Counted from the first letter of the stretch, positions 1 through 9,700 are shown. The stretch is 46,492 nt of DNA from an uncultured Prevotellaceae bacterium (GCA_902776475.1 CACYQD010000033.1:1-46492), one strand, 5' to 3'. Made by a program: numbers and translations. The notes: generated by a model not told the origin, from the letters alone.

Positions 1-60
1 ATCATCCGCCGCACCTATGGCAACGGTGCTGTGACAACCCAGAAGGTGATTGTCAAGTAA
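1..60 (+). CDS. C-terminal end of an exported protein with a T9SS-like tail (partial)
   Basis: Only the last 19 codons and the TAA are in the window. The peptide ends in GNGAVTTQKVIVK. This pattern, a short Gly/Asn turn followed by a Lys/Val strand ending in K, is what the final strand of type A T9SS C-terminal sorting domains looks like in Bacteroidota. The assignment rests on 19 residues and is an inference. It fits the presence of T9SS genes a few kilobases away. The body of the protein lies left of the window, so its function cannot be given. Confidence 0.55.
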   Translation: MIRRTYGNGAVTTQKVIVK

Positions 61-83
61 GTACAAGATAGTCATTTATTAGA

Positions 84-126
84 CCAACAAGAAAGGGCAT
101 CCTCGCGAGGATGCCCTTTCTGTTGG
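84..126. terminator. Strong bidirectional hairpin between convergent genes
   Basis: Arms 84-105 and 106-126 are complementary over 21 pairs with a single bulged A at 90. The centre is CTCGCGAG, so the real loop must form from the innermost bases. It lies between the stop of the plus-strand gene (60) and the stop of the minus-strand GH43 gene (224), and so can terminate both. Confidence 0.8.
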
Positions 127-223
127 AAATAAGCTCTAAAGTATAAGCATTTGCAATGCGCTTTTCGGTTTGCAGAATCCGGAATTCAGTGCCCTGCCGT
201 TGCCTTGCTCGGCATTGGCAGGA

Positions 224-2194
224 TTACTTTTTCGTCTGCAGGGGTGCCGGACCGTTCAGCGTCGGTGTCACGGGCTGGATGCGGCCTTTCTTGTCGAAGG
301 TCATACGGTCGATGCACACTTCGCGGTGGATGCCTGGATTGCCGTTGCCGGAGATGTGGTCCACATAATCCTTGTTGATGCGGTGATAGACGATGTACCA
401 TTCGTCGCGGCCGGGTATCTGGAGGATGCTGTTGTGTGCGGTGCCGAAGATTTTGTCCTCGGGCTTCTGCTCAATGACACGGTAGTTCTGCTCATCGATG
501 CTGATCGGACCGAGGGGAGATTTTGATGTGCCGTAGCAGACATGATAATTGGGCGACCCAGTGTCATCGACCGACCAGAGGAAGTAATAGGTTCCCTTGC
601 GGTAGAAGACGTAGGCTCCCTCGCGGAAGGCCCAGGTCTGGAGTGTGCCGCCCTTGGGGGTGAGGTGGGTGATGGTCTCTTTCTTCACCGAGAGCATATC
701 TTCGTTGAGTTCTGCTCCTGCCATGAAACCGTTGCCCCAGTAGAGGTAGGGCTTGCCTGTCTTGGGGTCGCGGAACACATCCACATCGATGGCCTGGCCG
801 CCATGAGCCTCGGCAGGACGGTCAGCGTCGGTGATGATGGGGGCGCCACTGTCCACAAACGGACCCGTGGGGTCGTCGCTGACGGCCACGCCAATTTCTT
901 TGCGGTTGGTTTTTGGATTATGGGCTGAGAAATAGAAGTAGTACTTATAAGAACCGTCTTTTTGGCGGACTTCCTCGATGGCGGGTGCCCATGCGTTGCC
1001 GGTGGCCCATTTGACCTGGTCTCCCTTCACATCGAGCATCTTTCCCTCGTCTTTCCAGTCGATGAGGTTGTCTGAAGAGAAGACGCTGAAGTCGTGGCCG
1101 CCCCAACCTGGCAGACCGTCGGTGGTGCTGTAGATGTAATACTTCTTGGTCTTGTTGGAGTAAAGCACTTCAGGGTCGGCATGGAAAGGGGGCAGGATGG
1201 GTTGGTTGAGATTGCCAAACTCCTTGAGCAACCGCTCTTTTTCCGCCCGCGTGATGGGGATGATGGTTCCGTGCCGGGGGGTGAATTTGCCCTTCATCTC
1301 GGTGTTCTGCACAAACTGGAAGGTCTTCAGGTCTTCTGAGCGGCAGAACTGATAGTGACCGTTGCCATAGCAGTCATACATGATGATCCATGACCGTCCG
1401 TCAATGGCCTTGCACACACCGACTCCCTCCACCGACTCCTTGGTCTGCTCCACATTGCCTTCCAGCATCTGCCATTTGTCGGTCAGCTGTTTGGCTACGG
1501 CTTGATAGATGCCACGGCCCGACTCCTGTTTGTAGAAAAGGTGGTAGAGTTGGTCGGCCTCGTTGAAGACGATATCTCCGTCGATGGTAGCATTGCCGGC
1601 GTCAAACAGCCATTTCGGCTCACCTTCCAAGTCGGTGAAGTCCTTGTTGGCATACTGGTAGTAAATCTTGTCATAGGAACCTGGGGCACTGGTGCGCAGG
1701 GAGTAGAAGACCATATATTTGCCGGCTTGATGGTCATAGATGGTTTCCGGAGCCCACACCCGGGTGACGTTTTTCCATGTCTTGGTATAACGGGTGGGGA
1801 AGTTGATGGTGGAGTGCTGCCAGTGGATGAGGTCGGTGGATTTCATCAGTACCATTCCCCGGTTGCTTGCCCATCCGAGACTGGAGCGCATGTCCGTGGC
1901 GACCATGTAGAAGGTCTTGCCGTCCTCACAGCGCAGGATGTGCGGGTCGCGAACGCACTGTGTGAGGGCGATGGTGTCACTCGTGATGACGGGCAGACCG
2001 TGGTTGAGCGGGGTGTAGTTGTAGCCGTCGTCACTCAGGGCAAAGCAGATTTGCTCATCCTGCGGCGCATTGCTGTTGAAGTACGTGAAGAGATAGGCAA
2101 CCATCTCATCGGGGTCTTCCTGATTTGCGGCTAAAGTGCTGTTTGCGGTGGCAAATACCAGGAATAAGGTCAGTAAGGCTGTCGATTTTTTCAT
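224..2194 (-). CDS. Exported tandem-domain glycoside hydrolase family 43 protein
   Basis: The 656-residue product starts with a clear signal peptide (MKKSTALLTLFLVFATANSTLAA) and is probably periplasmic or on the surface. Two five-bladed propeller-like GH43 modules can be followed. The first (about 30-330) has the acidic site in CVRDPHI and WAPETIYD. The second (about 330-650) has FHADPEV, a central Asp in IDVDVFRDP, and a Glu in REGAYVFYRKG that fits the general acid. GH43 enzymes are arabinofuranosidases, xylosidases or related glycan-trimming enzymes; the substrate cannot be read from the sequence. No SusCD pair is next to it, so it is not in an obvious polysaccharide utilisation locus. 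It has its own promoter (2223-2254). Confidence 0.88.
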   Translation of the reverse strand: MKKSTALLTLFLVFATANSTLAANQEDPDEMVAYLFTYFNSNAPQDEQICFALSDDGYNYTPLNHGLPVITSDTIALTQCVRDPHILRCEDGKTFYMVATDMRSSLGWASNRGMVLMKSTDLIHWQHSTINFPTRYTKTWKNVTRVWAPETIYDHQAGKYMVFYSLRTSAPGSYDKIYYQYANKDFTDLEGEPKWLFDAGNATIDGDIVFNEADQLYHLFYKQESGRGIYQAVAKQLTDKWQMLEGNVEQTKESVEGVGVCKAIDGRSWIIMYDCYGNGHYQFCRSEDLKTFQFVQNTEMKGKFTPRHGTIIPITRAEKERLLKEFGNLNQPILPPFHADPEVLYSNKTKKYYIYSTTDGLPGWGGHDFSVFSSDNLIDWKDEGKMLDVKGDQVKWATGNAWAPAIEEVRQKDGSYKYYFYFSAHNPKTNRKEIGVAVSDDPTGPFVDSGAPIITDADRPAEAHGGQAIDVDVFRDPKTGKPYLYWGNGFMAGAELNEDMLSVKKETITHLTPKGGTLQTWAFREGAYVFYRKGTYYFLWSVDDTGSPNYHVCYGTSKSPLGPISIDEQNYRVIEQKPEDKIFGTAHNSILQIPGRDEWYIVYHRINKDYVDHISGNGNPGIHREVCIDRMTFDKKGRIQPVTPTLNGPAPLQTKK

Positions 2195-2222
2195 ATTTGT
2201 GATCTTTGCTGGTTATCTTCAG

Positions 2223-2254
2223 CAAAGATACAATGATGCGGATGAAATGCCAAA
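2223..2254 (-). promoter_or_regulatory. Bacteroidota-type promoter of the GH43 gene
   Basis: On the minus strand: TTTG (2254-2251), 20 bp, then TATCTTTG (2230-2223). This is the -33/-7 arrangement used by the primary sigma factor of Bacteroidota. It leaves a leader of about 25 nt before the ATG at 2194. Confidence 0.75.
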
Positions 2255-2307
2255 TTTTTTTGTGCATTTCATCTTGACAATGGGTCATCAAATGAAGAAA
2301 GTGCTGG

Positions 2308-2724
2308 TCAGTTCATCTCTACCATCCTTGTGCCGTCTTCACGCTCCTCTATCTGCACCCTGACAGCATCTTCCGGCAAAAGGTCCTCAATGAGTTCTGG
2401 CCATTCGATGAAACAGAGACAACCACTGTAGAAATAGTCCTCATAGCCCATGTCATAGACCTCCTCGAGTTTCTTGATGCGGTAGAAGTCAAAGTGGTAA
2501 ATCAGTTCGGAGGTCTCCTCTGAGCGGTATTCATTGACGATGGCGAAGGTGGGGGAGGTGATGACATCCTCCACGCCAAGTTCCTCGCAGATAGCCTTGA
2601 TAAAGGTGGTCTTTCCGGCTCCCATGTTGCCGTAGAATGCGAAGATGGTGCGGTCGCCCATGGCAGCGATAAACTGCCTTGCGCTCTCATGGATGGTGCT
2701 GATGTCGCTGATGGTGATGGTCAT
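2308..2724 (-). CDS. tsaE: tRNA threonylcarbamoyladenosine biosynthesis ATPase TsaE
   Basis: TsaE (138 residues, the usual size) is the ATPase that works with TsaB and TsaD to transfer threonylcarbamoyl to A37 of ANN-decoding tRNAs. A Walker A loop, GNMGAGKTT, is at 32-40. The TSPTF motif ([14 protein letters not shown]), the HFDFYRI segment and FIEWPE towards the end are all family landmarks. It is the last gene of the operon and starts 4 bp after the porX stop. There is no other promoter in the gap, so it should be co-transcribed with porX. Nothing about the sequence is unusual. Confidence 0.95.
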   Translation of the reverse strand: MTITISDISTIHESARQFIAAMGDRTIFAFYGNMGAGKTTFIKAICEELGVEDVITSPTFAIVNEYRSEETSELIYHFDFYRIKKLEEVYDMGYEDYFYSGCLCFIEWPELIEDLLPEDAVRVQIEEREDGTRMVEMN

Positions 2725-2728
2725 GGTT

Positions 2729-4303
2729 CTAACGTTTGCGTTGGGTCAGGGTGACAAGGGGGATAAGCATCTCTTCCAGGGAGATGCCACCATGCTGGAA
2801 GGTGTCTTTGTAATACGACACGTAGTAGTTGTAGTTGTTGGGGTAGGCGAAGAAATCGGCTCCTGTGGCAAACACGTATTGGGTGCTCAGATTGGGCGCT
2901 GGGAGCTGGGCTTGTTTCGGGTTGCGCACCACAAACACTTCCTTTTGGTTGAAACTGAGGTTCTTGCCAAGTTTGTAGCGGAGGTTGGTATTGGTGTTGC
3001 GGTCGCCGATGATCTTGATGGGCTTCGTGACACGGATGCTGCCGTGGTCGGTCGTGATGATCACTTTGTAGTTGGACTGCGAGAGACGTCGGAAGAGTTC
3101 TGACATCACGGAATGGCGGAACCAACTCAGGGTGATGGAGCGGTAGGCGGATTCGTTGTTGGCCAGTTCGCGCACCATTTTCGATTCGGTGCGGGCATGA
3201 GAGAGCATGTCGATGAAATTGATCACCGCCACGTTGAGATCGTTTTTCTCGAGGTTGCTGAATTGCTGCATGAAATTCTCCGCTCCTGTGGAGTCGTTGA
3301 TCTTGTGGTAGGAGAACGTGTTGTGACGGCGGTAACGCTCCAGCTGGGTTTGGATCAGGGGACCTTCATTGAGGTTCTTGCCTTCCTCCTCGTCCTCATC
3401 GACCCATAGGTCAGGAAACATCTTCGCAATCTGCTCAGGCATCAGACCGCTGAAAATGGCATTGCGGGCATATTGCGTGGCAGTGGGCAGGATGCTGCAA
3501 TAGATTTCTTCCTCGATGTCAAACATGTCACCAATCTCCTGTGACAGCATGCGCCACTGGTCGAAACGGAAGTTGTCGATGACGATGAGGAAAACTTTCT
3601 CGCCCTGGTCGAGCAAGGGGAAGATCTTGCGCTTGAAAATGTCGGTGCTCATCAATGGCCGGTTGGAACCATCTTGAGAATTCCTGCTGTTTTGGGGTGA
3701 TACCCAGTCGAGATAGTTGCTTTTGATGAATTTGGCAAAACTATTGTCTGCGTCCTCTTTCTGTGTCTTCAGCATTTCTGTCATGCTGCTCTCCGTGCTG
3801 CTCAGTTCCAATTCCCAATGCACAAGCAGACGATAGATTTCTGTCCAGTCGCTGAAAGTTTTGCAGGAAGAGATGCGTGACGAGATATCCATGAAACTCT
3901 GCTGGTAGCCGGACTGGGTGACTTCCGTCATGATTTCCTTGCGATGGATATTCTTCTTGAGGGAGAGCAGTATCTGATTGGGATTGACGGGCTTGATGAG
4001 ATAGTCGGCGATTTTCGAACCGATGGCCTGGTCCATGATGTTTTCTTCCTCGCTCTTGGTGACCATCACCACAGGGGTGGAAGGGGAGATCTCCTTGATT
4101 TTCTGGAGGGTCTCCAACCCCGACAGACCAGGCATCATTTCGTCGAGCAAGACAAGGTCAAAGGTCTGGCGGCTGCATTGGTCGATGGCATCGGTGCCGT
4201 TGCTCACCGTTGTCACGTCATAGCCTTTCTTCGTGAGGAAGATGATGTGGGCTTTCAACAGTTCAATCTCGTCGTCCACCCAAAGTAATTGTCCGTTGCT
4301 CAT
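2729..4303 (-). CDS. porX: PorX: response regulator with PglZ (alkaline-phosphatase-like) output domain
   Basis: PorX is the cytoplasmic regulator of the type IX secretion system, characterised in Porphyromonas gingivalis. Residues 1-120 form a receiver: acidic pocket D10/D11, phosphoacceptor D54 in [10 protein letters not shown]82 and K104 in YLIKPVNP. The rest is a helical linker and a PglZ domain. The zinc-enzyme residues are all visible: D243 (VIDNFRFDQ), T274 ([11 protein letters not shown]), D365/H369 ([10 protein letters not shown]), D419/H420 (TTDHGS) and the final HGG near the C-terminus. The domain should therefore be active; the P. gingivalis enzyme is a phosphodiesterase. It starts 3 bp after the porW stop. 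No porY kinase is in the window. Confidence 0.95.
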   Translation of the reverse strand: MSNGQLLWVDDEIELLKAHIIFLTKKGYDVTTVSNGTDAIDQCSRQTFDLVLLDEMMPGLSGLETLQKIKEISPSTPVVMVTKSEEENIMDQAIGSKIADYLIKPVNPNQILLSLKKNIHRKEIMTEVTQSGYQQSFMDISSRISSCKTFSDWTEIYRLLVHWELELSSTESSMTEMLKTQKEDADNSFAKFIKSNYLDWVSPQNSRNSQDGSNRPLMSTDIFKRKIFPLLDQGEKVFLIVIDNFRFDQWRMLSQEIGDMFDIEEEIYCSILPTATQYARNAIFSGLMPEQIAKMFPDLWVDEDEEEGKNLNEGPLIQTQLERYRRHNTFSYHKINDSTGAENFMQQFSNLEKNDLNVAVINFIDMLSHARTESKMVRELANNESAYRSITLSWFRHSVMSELFRRLSQSNYKVIITTDHGSIRVTKPIKIIGDRNTNTNLRYKLGKNLSFNQKEVFVVRNPKQAQLPAPNLSTQYVFATGADFFAYPNNYNYYVSYYKDTFQHGGISLEEMLIPLVTLTQRKR

Positions 4304-4306
4304 AGT

Positions 4307-7300
4307 CTAAAATCCGTCTAAGTCATAATATTCGTCCTCAAGGTCTATTTCCTCAAGTTCCTTCTCTTTCTTCTTGGTGGTTGGGGTCGGAGTGATGTCT
4401 TCTCCGAAACCATCATCGAAATAGATGCCCGTGTCTTCCTTGTCTGGGTTGACGGTCTGCTGTGGTTCTTGCTTGGGCTCCTGTTTGGGTTTCGTGGCTT
4501 TGGGTATCGCCATTTCTTGCTTGATGACCACAGGCTTCGATGCAGGTTTTTTCGTTTCCTTCACTTGTTTCCTGACTGTTCCGTTGGTGGGCAGGATGAC
4601 CTCATGCTGCTCTTCTTTCTCAATCAGACGACTGTTGGAGTCAGGCGTGGTGGGATTCACGCTGTTCTTTCTCGACCTCACTTGCAGGATATACTCATCG
4701 TCGTTGGTAGAGGTTGGCGTGGGTGTTGCAGGTTCGTCGGGAATGCTCACTCCATCATCCTCCGTGGGCAGTGAGATACCGCCATTGTCCTCCGTAGGCA
4801 GTGAGATGCCACCATCATCCTCAGTGGGCAATGAAATGCCACCACCGTTGTCCTCCGTGGGCAATGAGATGCCACCGTCGTCCTCCGTGGGTAGCGAGAT
4901 GCCACCGTTGTCCTCCGTGGGCAATGAGATGCCACCACCGTTGTCCTCCGTAGGCAGCGAGATACCGCCGTCGTCTTCCGGGGTGACAGCAGTACCCGTG
5001 GGATTGTTGCCCGCCGGGGTGGGGATGTCGATCATGTCGTATCCGCTGTCATCGTTATTGCCGGTCTCTGCCTGGCCATCTTCTGCGGGATAACCATCAT
5101 CCTCGTTTTGATTTTCTCTTTCAGAGGCAGGTGGAAGGGCCGTCTTCAGATCCGGTTCGCGTTCGTAGCCGATCTCGGCAGGTTCACTCAACAGGTTCTC
5201 ACCATTCACCTTCAATGGTGCGAAGTGCTTGGTGTAGAATTCATCGTAGTCATCGTAACTGAATTGCTTGCCGAGAAGTTCCAGATTGTCGCGGCTGATG
5301 ATGATGCTTCTGGCTTTCTTCATCCGGCGGAGGATGTTGGCTTGCTTGTGCACTTCCGAAGCATACTGATGGGCTTCGTCGAAGAATCGGAAACCAGAGA
5401 CTTCCATCAGGTGGATGCCGTCGGCATCTTCAATCTGGATGTCGAAGTTTCTCACGATAAAGGTGGTGAAGTTGAACCTGGCCATCTCAAACAGCAACTG
5501 GTTCTCGTTGAGAGAGTCGGGATGGTAGGCCAGGATGAACAGGAATTCCTTGTCGCGGTCGGGGATGAACTTGCGGGCGGCGATGGAGTCGCTGTCGTTG
5601 AGCACAACGGAACGTCTGCTCCATACATCCTCCAAGTCGAATTTGCCTCCATGGAGTTTGCGGCCGGCTTTCACACCATTGACAATCATGCCCGCCATCT
5701 CGCTGATGCGGCTGCTGGGATAGTTTTTCACCACGGTGTTCATGTCTTCCAGACATCCGTCGGCATCATTGTTGTTGAGTCTGCTCAGTCCTCGGATGAA
5801 GATAAACTTGTCGCGGTTGGGACCCAACGGGAAACGTTTCTCCGAAACATCGGCGTTGCCGAAGACTTCCTGGTAACGGTCGGCCTTGAAAGCGTTGTAG
5901 GTGGCGGTGTAGAGGGAGTCCTCTATATGTTCACCAAATTTGGAGTTCTCCACATAATATGGGTCGGAGAGGATGCTGGTCCATTGACTCTCTGGATATT
6001 TCTCCTTGAGCAAGTCGATGTATGACTCTGCTTTAGCGGTTTCGCCCTTGCGGGAATAGAGGAGGAAAAGGTGGTAATAGACCTCGTCCATCTTGTCGAA
6101 CTCAGGATAAGAGAAGGTGAGCCGGTCGAATTGTTTTTCGCTGAGGCGGAGGTTGTCGAGTTTGTCCTTGAAGATGATGCCGGAATGGAACAACCCATCG
6201 GAAATGATGGCATGGCACTCCTGTTTCTGTTCCTCTTCAAATGGGATTTGCTTCAGGTAGTATTCTCGCTTATGAGGATCGTTCTGGGCACTGTCCTGGA
6301 CGGCGGAGAGGGAGTCTTCGACAGCATCCATGGCGGCTGTCAGCGAGTCGAGCTCGGCATTTGACTGATCGCCGAGGGAGAGGTCGCTCACGACAGTCAG
6401 GTTGGAGCGTTGCCAGTTGTCTTGGTTTTCGCGCTTTCCCCATTGCTTTTGGAAGGCGGTCTTACCTTGAGAGACGGCCAACTGGTTGTAGAAATACCAT
6501 TCGCCGCGCTGTTGTTGGTTGGGCTGATTGGGAGTGGGCGTCTGGTTGCGGTTGCCCACACCACCATATTTGGCCTGGGTCTTTTGCGCCACTTCCTCAA
6601 GTTGGGCCTTGCGCTCTTCTTTCTCTTTTTTCTTGAGGGCCTCGATCACACGGTCGATGGCTTCATTGCGGTCTTTCTCCGACATGTCGGCCAGGGCGAG
6701 GAGGGAGTCCTGCAGATGAATGGCATCGGTATAGGGTGCCAGTTCATCGAGGATTTTTGAGCGGTTGGAGAGTTCCTCGTAGTCCTTGCGCTCTTTGTCG
6801 AGCATGCCGATGGCGGCGCCGTAGCAGCGCTGTGCATCGCTGAATTTCTCTTTCTCCCAATAGAGGTCACCAAGTTTCAGGAGAAGCACTCCTTTTTCCA
6901 CTCCGCTGCGGGTGGATTTCTCATTGCCTTTCTCATAGGCGCTGATGGCATTGGCCGTGTCTTTTTCCAGCAGATAGACATTGCCCATGGCATAATACAC
7001 CTGGTCGAGGAATTCCTTGTTGTTGTCGTTGGCGGCCATGCGCTTCAGACGGCTGATGGTCTGTTTCGATTTGCCGGCGGCCATCACTTCTGTCATGGCG
7101 ATACGGGCATTGAAATCCACTTCATAGGGCGGATTCAGCCGGGTGACCTTCTTGTAGGCCTTGTAAGCCAGGTCGCGGTGGCCCAGAGCGGCTTCGAGTT
7201 GTCCGAGCAGGAACCATTCCCGCGCCTTCTGCTTGCGGCGCATCTCATGTTTGATGACTTTGCGCAAGTAGGGGATGGCTTTCTCGTATTCGCCTGTATG

Positions 7301-7960
7301 GATATAATAGTCGGCATAGGTGTAGTCCCATTCCTTGACGGCCCGCCAGTCGAGGGAGTCGCGGCTCATGTTGCGGATCACGTCCTCGGCATCATAGAGC
7401 CATTCCTGTTCGATATAGCATTTGGCCAGCCATGCCCGGGCCTTGCCATAGATGGCCGGCTGGGTCTGATAGAGGCGGCTCATGTAGGAGAAGGTGGCGG
7501 CGGCTTCATCGAATGCTCCTTTGTGGAATTGCGAGCGGCCCATCAGCATCCATACTTTCCAGAGGATGGGGTTGTATTCGCGCCTGTTGAGCCATTCGAT
7601 GTCCTTGGCGGTCTTTCGCCGGTTTTTGGTCCACTCCGGTCGCTTGCCGATGCTGTGCAACTTGATGGCTTTCTGGCATTTTTCGATAGCATTGTCGAAA
7701 TTGCCTGCACCCAGCGCCTGGCTGTTTTTGTTGCCTACGGTGTAGAGGGGAATGATTTCAGTGTAATTGTCTTTGTTGCCGGTCTCTTTGGCCAGTGATC
7801 CTTCGATATACGCCAGCGTGCCGTTGTAATAGGTGTTGTATTTCGTGGTGAACGATTGCCAAAAACGGCTCTGTGCGGTATTCTTGTGTGAGGAGCATGC
7901 CGCAACCGCCAACAGCATGGCTGCCAGCGTCAGATAAAGTATGACTTTTGGTTTGTTCAT
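4307..7960 (-). CDS. porW: PorW/SprE, TPR lipoprotein of the type IX secretion system
   Basis: The 1217-residue product has a lipoprotein signal ending in LLAVAACSS, so it should be anchored on the outer membrane facing the periplasm. The opening RFWQSFTTKYNTYYNG and following TPR-like helical repeats (about 80-460, 610-800) are characteristic of PorW/SprE, an essential T9SS component thought to link the PorKN ring to the translocon. The C-terminal third (from about residue 960) is acidic and disordered, with seven ISLPTED repeats and a degenerate eighth, then a Lys/Pro/Gln-rich tail. porW is followed by porX with a 3-bp gap, so structure and regulator are co-expressed. The repeat block looks length-variable. 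Confidence 0.92.
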   Translation of the reverse strand: MNKPKVILYLTLAAMLLAVAACSSHKNTAQSRFWQSFTTKYNTYYNGTLAYIEGSLAKETGNKDNYTEIIPLYTVGNKNSQALGAGNFDNAIEKCQKAIKLHSIGKRPEWTKNRRKTAKDIEWLNRREYNPILWKVWMLMGRSQFHKGAFDEAAATFSYMSRLYQTQPAIYGKARAWLAKCYIEQEWLYDAEDVIRNMSRDSLDWRAVKEWDYTYADYYIHTGEYEKAIPYLRKVIKHEMRRKQKAREWFLLGQLEAALGHRDLAYKAYKKVTRLNPPYEVDFNARIAMTEVMAAGKSKQTISRLKRMAANDNNKEFLDQVYYAMGNVYLLEKDTANAISAYEKGNEKSTRSGVEKGVLLLKLGDLYWEKEKFSDAQRCYGAAIGMLDKERKDYEELSNRSKILDELAPYTDAIHLQDSLLALADMSEKDRNEAIDRVIEALKKKEKEERKAQLEEVAQKTQAKYGGVGNRNQTPTPNQPNQQQRGEWYFYNQLAVSQGKTAFQKQWGKRENQDNWQRSNLTVVSDLSLGDQSNAELDSLTAAMDAVEDSLSAVQDSAQNDPHKREYYLKQIPFEEEQKQECHAIISDGLFHSGIIFKDKLDNLRLSEKQFDRLTFSYPEFDKMDEVYYHLFLLYSRKGETAKAESYIDLLKEKYPESQWTSILSDPYYVENSKFGEHIEDSLYTATYNAFKADRYQEVFGNADVSEKRFPLGPNRDKFIFIRGLSRLNNNDADGCLEDMNTVVKNYPSSRISEMAGMIVNGVKAGRKLHGGKFDLEDVWSRRSVVLNDSDSIAARKFIPDRDKEFLFILAYHPDSLNENQLLFEMARFNFTTFIVRNFDIQIEDADGIHLMEVSGFRFFDEAHQYASEVHKQANILRRMKKARSIIISRDNLELLGKQFSYDDYDEFYTKHFAPLKVNGENLLSEPAEIGYEREPDLKTALPPASERENQNEDDGYPAEDGQAETGNNDDSGYDMIDIPTPAGNNPTGTAVTPEDDGGISLPTEDNGGGISLPTEDNGGISLPTEDDGGISLPTEDNGGGISLPTEDDGGISLPTEDNGGISLPTEDDGVSIPDEPATPTPTSTNDDEYILQVRSRKNSVNPTTPDSNSRLIEKEEQHEVILPTNGTVRKQVKETKKPASKPVVIKQEMAIPKATKPKQEPKQEPQQTVNPDKEDTGIYFDDGFGEDITPTPTTKKKEKELEEIDLEDEYYDLDGF
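4752..4981 (-). repeat. 30/33-bp tandem repeats inside porW
   Basis: The repeated anchor TCCGTGGGCA or close variants recurs at about 4761, 4791, 4821, 4854, 4884, 4914 and 4947, with steps of 30 or 33 bp. On the coding strand this gives seven copies of GISLPTED(N/D)G, with an extra Gly codon in the 33-bp versions. The length is always a multiple of 3, so gain or loss of a unit keeps the frame. Confidence 0.9.
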
Positions 7961-7988
7961 CTATTATATAACACGGGATATGGGCATT

Positions 7989-8423
7989 TTATTGCCTAAC
8001 AGGAGGGTTATTTGAGGCTGTGGGCTTGTCATCGGACAAGAGGAGGAGCATCTCGTCTCTGATCTGGTCAGGGATATTGATGCCGCGGAGGATCAGACTG
8101 CGGTTCCAGGCCGCCACTTCCTCAGGCTGCATGGTGTAGAGGATGTCTGCAAATTGTTCGGCTTCCGCCTCGCTGTAGTCGTGCGACGGACGGCCGCGGT
8201 AGGCGTCCAGTTCTTCGTCGTCGAAATACTCGATTTCTTTCACGGCGGCCTCGAGCATACACTCCTGTTCGCACTTGCTGTTGCTGCCGTCACAGGTGCC
8301 GCAGTCTGTTGAGGGTGCCACCGGTGTGTCGTCGGTGGAACCCTTGCCGGTCAATTTCTGGGCGAATGCGGCCACCAGACCAAGGATGAAGAGGGCGGTC
8401 AGGGCTAATGCGACGATGCTCAT
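7989..8423 (-). CDS. Small membrane-anchored Cys-rich acidic protein, function unknown
   Basis: The 144-residue product has one N-terminal membrane segment (about 3-22), then a short linker with four cysteines in CGTCDGSNSKCEQEC. The rest is acidic and helical, with no domain I recognise. The paired cysteines could bind a metal or Fe-S cluster. The membrane-helix-plus-Cys layout recalls FeoB-associated Cys-rich proteins, but this one is longer and no feoB is nearby. Its ATG overlaps the aroA stop (ATGA at 8420-8423), and porW follows after 28 bp. It is therefore translationally coupled to aroA and in the same operon as the T9SS genes. Confidence 0.8.
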   Translation of the reverse strand: MSIVALALTALFILGLVAAFAQKLTGKGSTDDTPVAPSTDCGTCDGSNSKCEQECMLEAAVKEIEYFDDEELDAYRGRPSHDYSEAEAEQFADILYTMQPEEVAAWNRSLILRGINIPDQIRDEMLLLLSDDKPTASNNPPVRQ

Positions 8424-9676
8424 GGTTCTTCCTCAATCAGAAATCCAGCCTTCCGGAGGTCCTCCCAATAGTTGGGGTAGGATTTCGTCACGACCATGGG
8501 GTCATTGATGCGGAGGCCTGGAAACATGAAGGCGGCGGGGGTGAAGGCGAGGGCCATGCGGTGGTCTTGATAGGTGTCGATGATGGGGTCGGGCTGGGCC
8601 TCGCAGCGCTTCCCGTTCCAGGACAGGGAGTTGTCGCCGCTGCTTTTCAGCACAAAGCCCAGTTTGCGCATTTCAGCCTTGAGGGCCTCTATGCGGTCTG
8701 TCTCTTTGATGCGGAGTGTGCTCACACCGGTGAAGTTGAACGGGATGCCCATCAGTGCGCAGGCCACCACATAGGTCTGCGTGAGGTCAGGCTGGTTGAC
8801 AAAATTGAAGTCGAGTCTGGGAAGGCTCCTCGTATGATACTTCAGCGAGACTGTGGTGGGAACTCCCATCTCCTCTGTGCCGAAGGTGGTCTTGATGCCA
8901 AGCAGACTGAAGAGGTAGCGGGCCACGGAGTCGCCCTGGCGGGAACCGTCCATCAGGCCGAGCAACTGGATGCGGTTGTCTTCCTCTCCCGACAGGGCCA
9001 GGATCTCATACCAATAGGAAGCGGCGCTCCAGTCGTTCTCAATGAGGTAGGAAGTGGGGTGGTAGGGTAGAGGGCGCACCTCGATGCTGTCGGGGCCTGT
9101 CCATTCCACATCGGCGCCGAAATCTCTCATGGTGCAGAGGGTCAGGTCGATGTAGGGCCGTGAGATGATGCCTCCCGTGAGGTGCAGCTGCATGCCGGTG
9201 CTCATGGCGGGGCCTGCCATGAGCAGGGCGGAGATGTATTGTGAACTGACGTTGCCTGCCATCTCCACGGTGCCGCCGCTCAGGTGCTTGCCACGGATGC
9301 GAAGTGGCGGGTAACCTTCCTCTCCCACATACTCGATGTCTGCTCCGAGACGGCGGAGGGCTTCCACAAGGATGCCGATAGGCCGGTGCTTCATCCTCTC
9401 GGTGCCGGTGAGCACGTGCTCGCCGCTGTCAGTCACGGCCAGGTAGGCGGTCATGAACCGCATGGCGGTTCCTGCTGCCTTGATGTCGATGGTGTAGGGC
9501 ATATCCTGCAGGGCGCTGACGATGACGTCTGTATCGTCGCAGTCAGATAGGTTGTCGGGGAGGATTTCTCCGCCCGAAAGGGCATGAATCACCAGCGCGC
9601 GGTTGCTGATGCTCTTTGAGGCGGGCAACTTCACTGTGGTGTCAATATGGTTGGGTGGTGTTATTCTATATCGCAT
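8420..9676 (-). CDS. aroA: 3-phosphoshikimate 1-carboxyvinyltransferase (EPSP synthase)
   Basis: AroA transfers enolpyruvyl from PEP to shikimate-3-phosphate, the sixth step of the chorismate pathway. The 418 residues match the short Bacteroidales form. The substrate-binding segment LPASKSISNRALV is at 18-30, the acidic LDFNFVNQPDLTQT lies in the C-terminal half, and IKETDRIEALKAEM and YQDHRMALAF follow near the end. It is the first gene of a five-gene minus-strand operon running to tsaE. No other shikimate genes are next to it. The start ATG at 9676 lies 25 bp downstream of a good -7 box. Confidence 0.95.
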   Translation of the reverse strand: MRYRITPPNHIDTTVKLPASKSISNRALVIHALSGGEILPDNLSDCDDTDVIVSALQDMPYTIDIKAAGTAMRFMTAYLAVTDSGEHVLTGTERMKHRPIGILVEALRRLGADIEYVGEEGYPPLRIRGKHLSGGTVEMAGNVSSQYISALLMAGPAMSTGMQLHLTGGIISRPYIDLTLCTMRDFGADVEWTGPDSIEVRPLPYHPTSYLIENDWSAASYWYEILALSGEEDNRIQLLGLMDGSRQGDSVARYLFSLLGIKTTFGTEEMGVPTTVSLKYHTRSLPRLDFNFVNQPDLTQTYVVACALMGIPFNFTGVSTLRIKETDRIEALKAEMRKLGFVLKSSGDNSLSWNGKRCEAQPDPIIDTYQDHRMALAFTPAAFMFPGLRINDPMVVTKSYPNYWEDLRKAGFLIEEEP

Positions 9677-9700
9677 TTCCTTATCTTATCGCTTTTGCTG

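Noticed and set aside
5108-6025. Long plus-strand open frame opposite porW
   Set aside because: It is the antisense shadow of porW. The porW frame has a lipoprotein signal and family motifs; the other strand has none.
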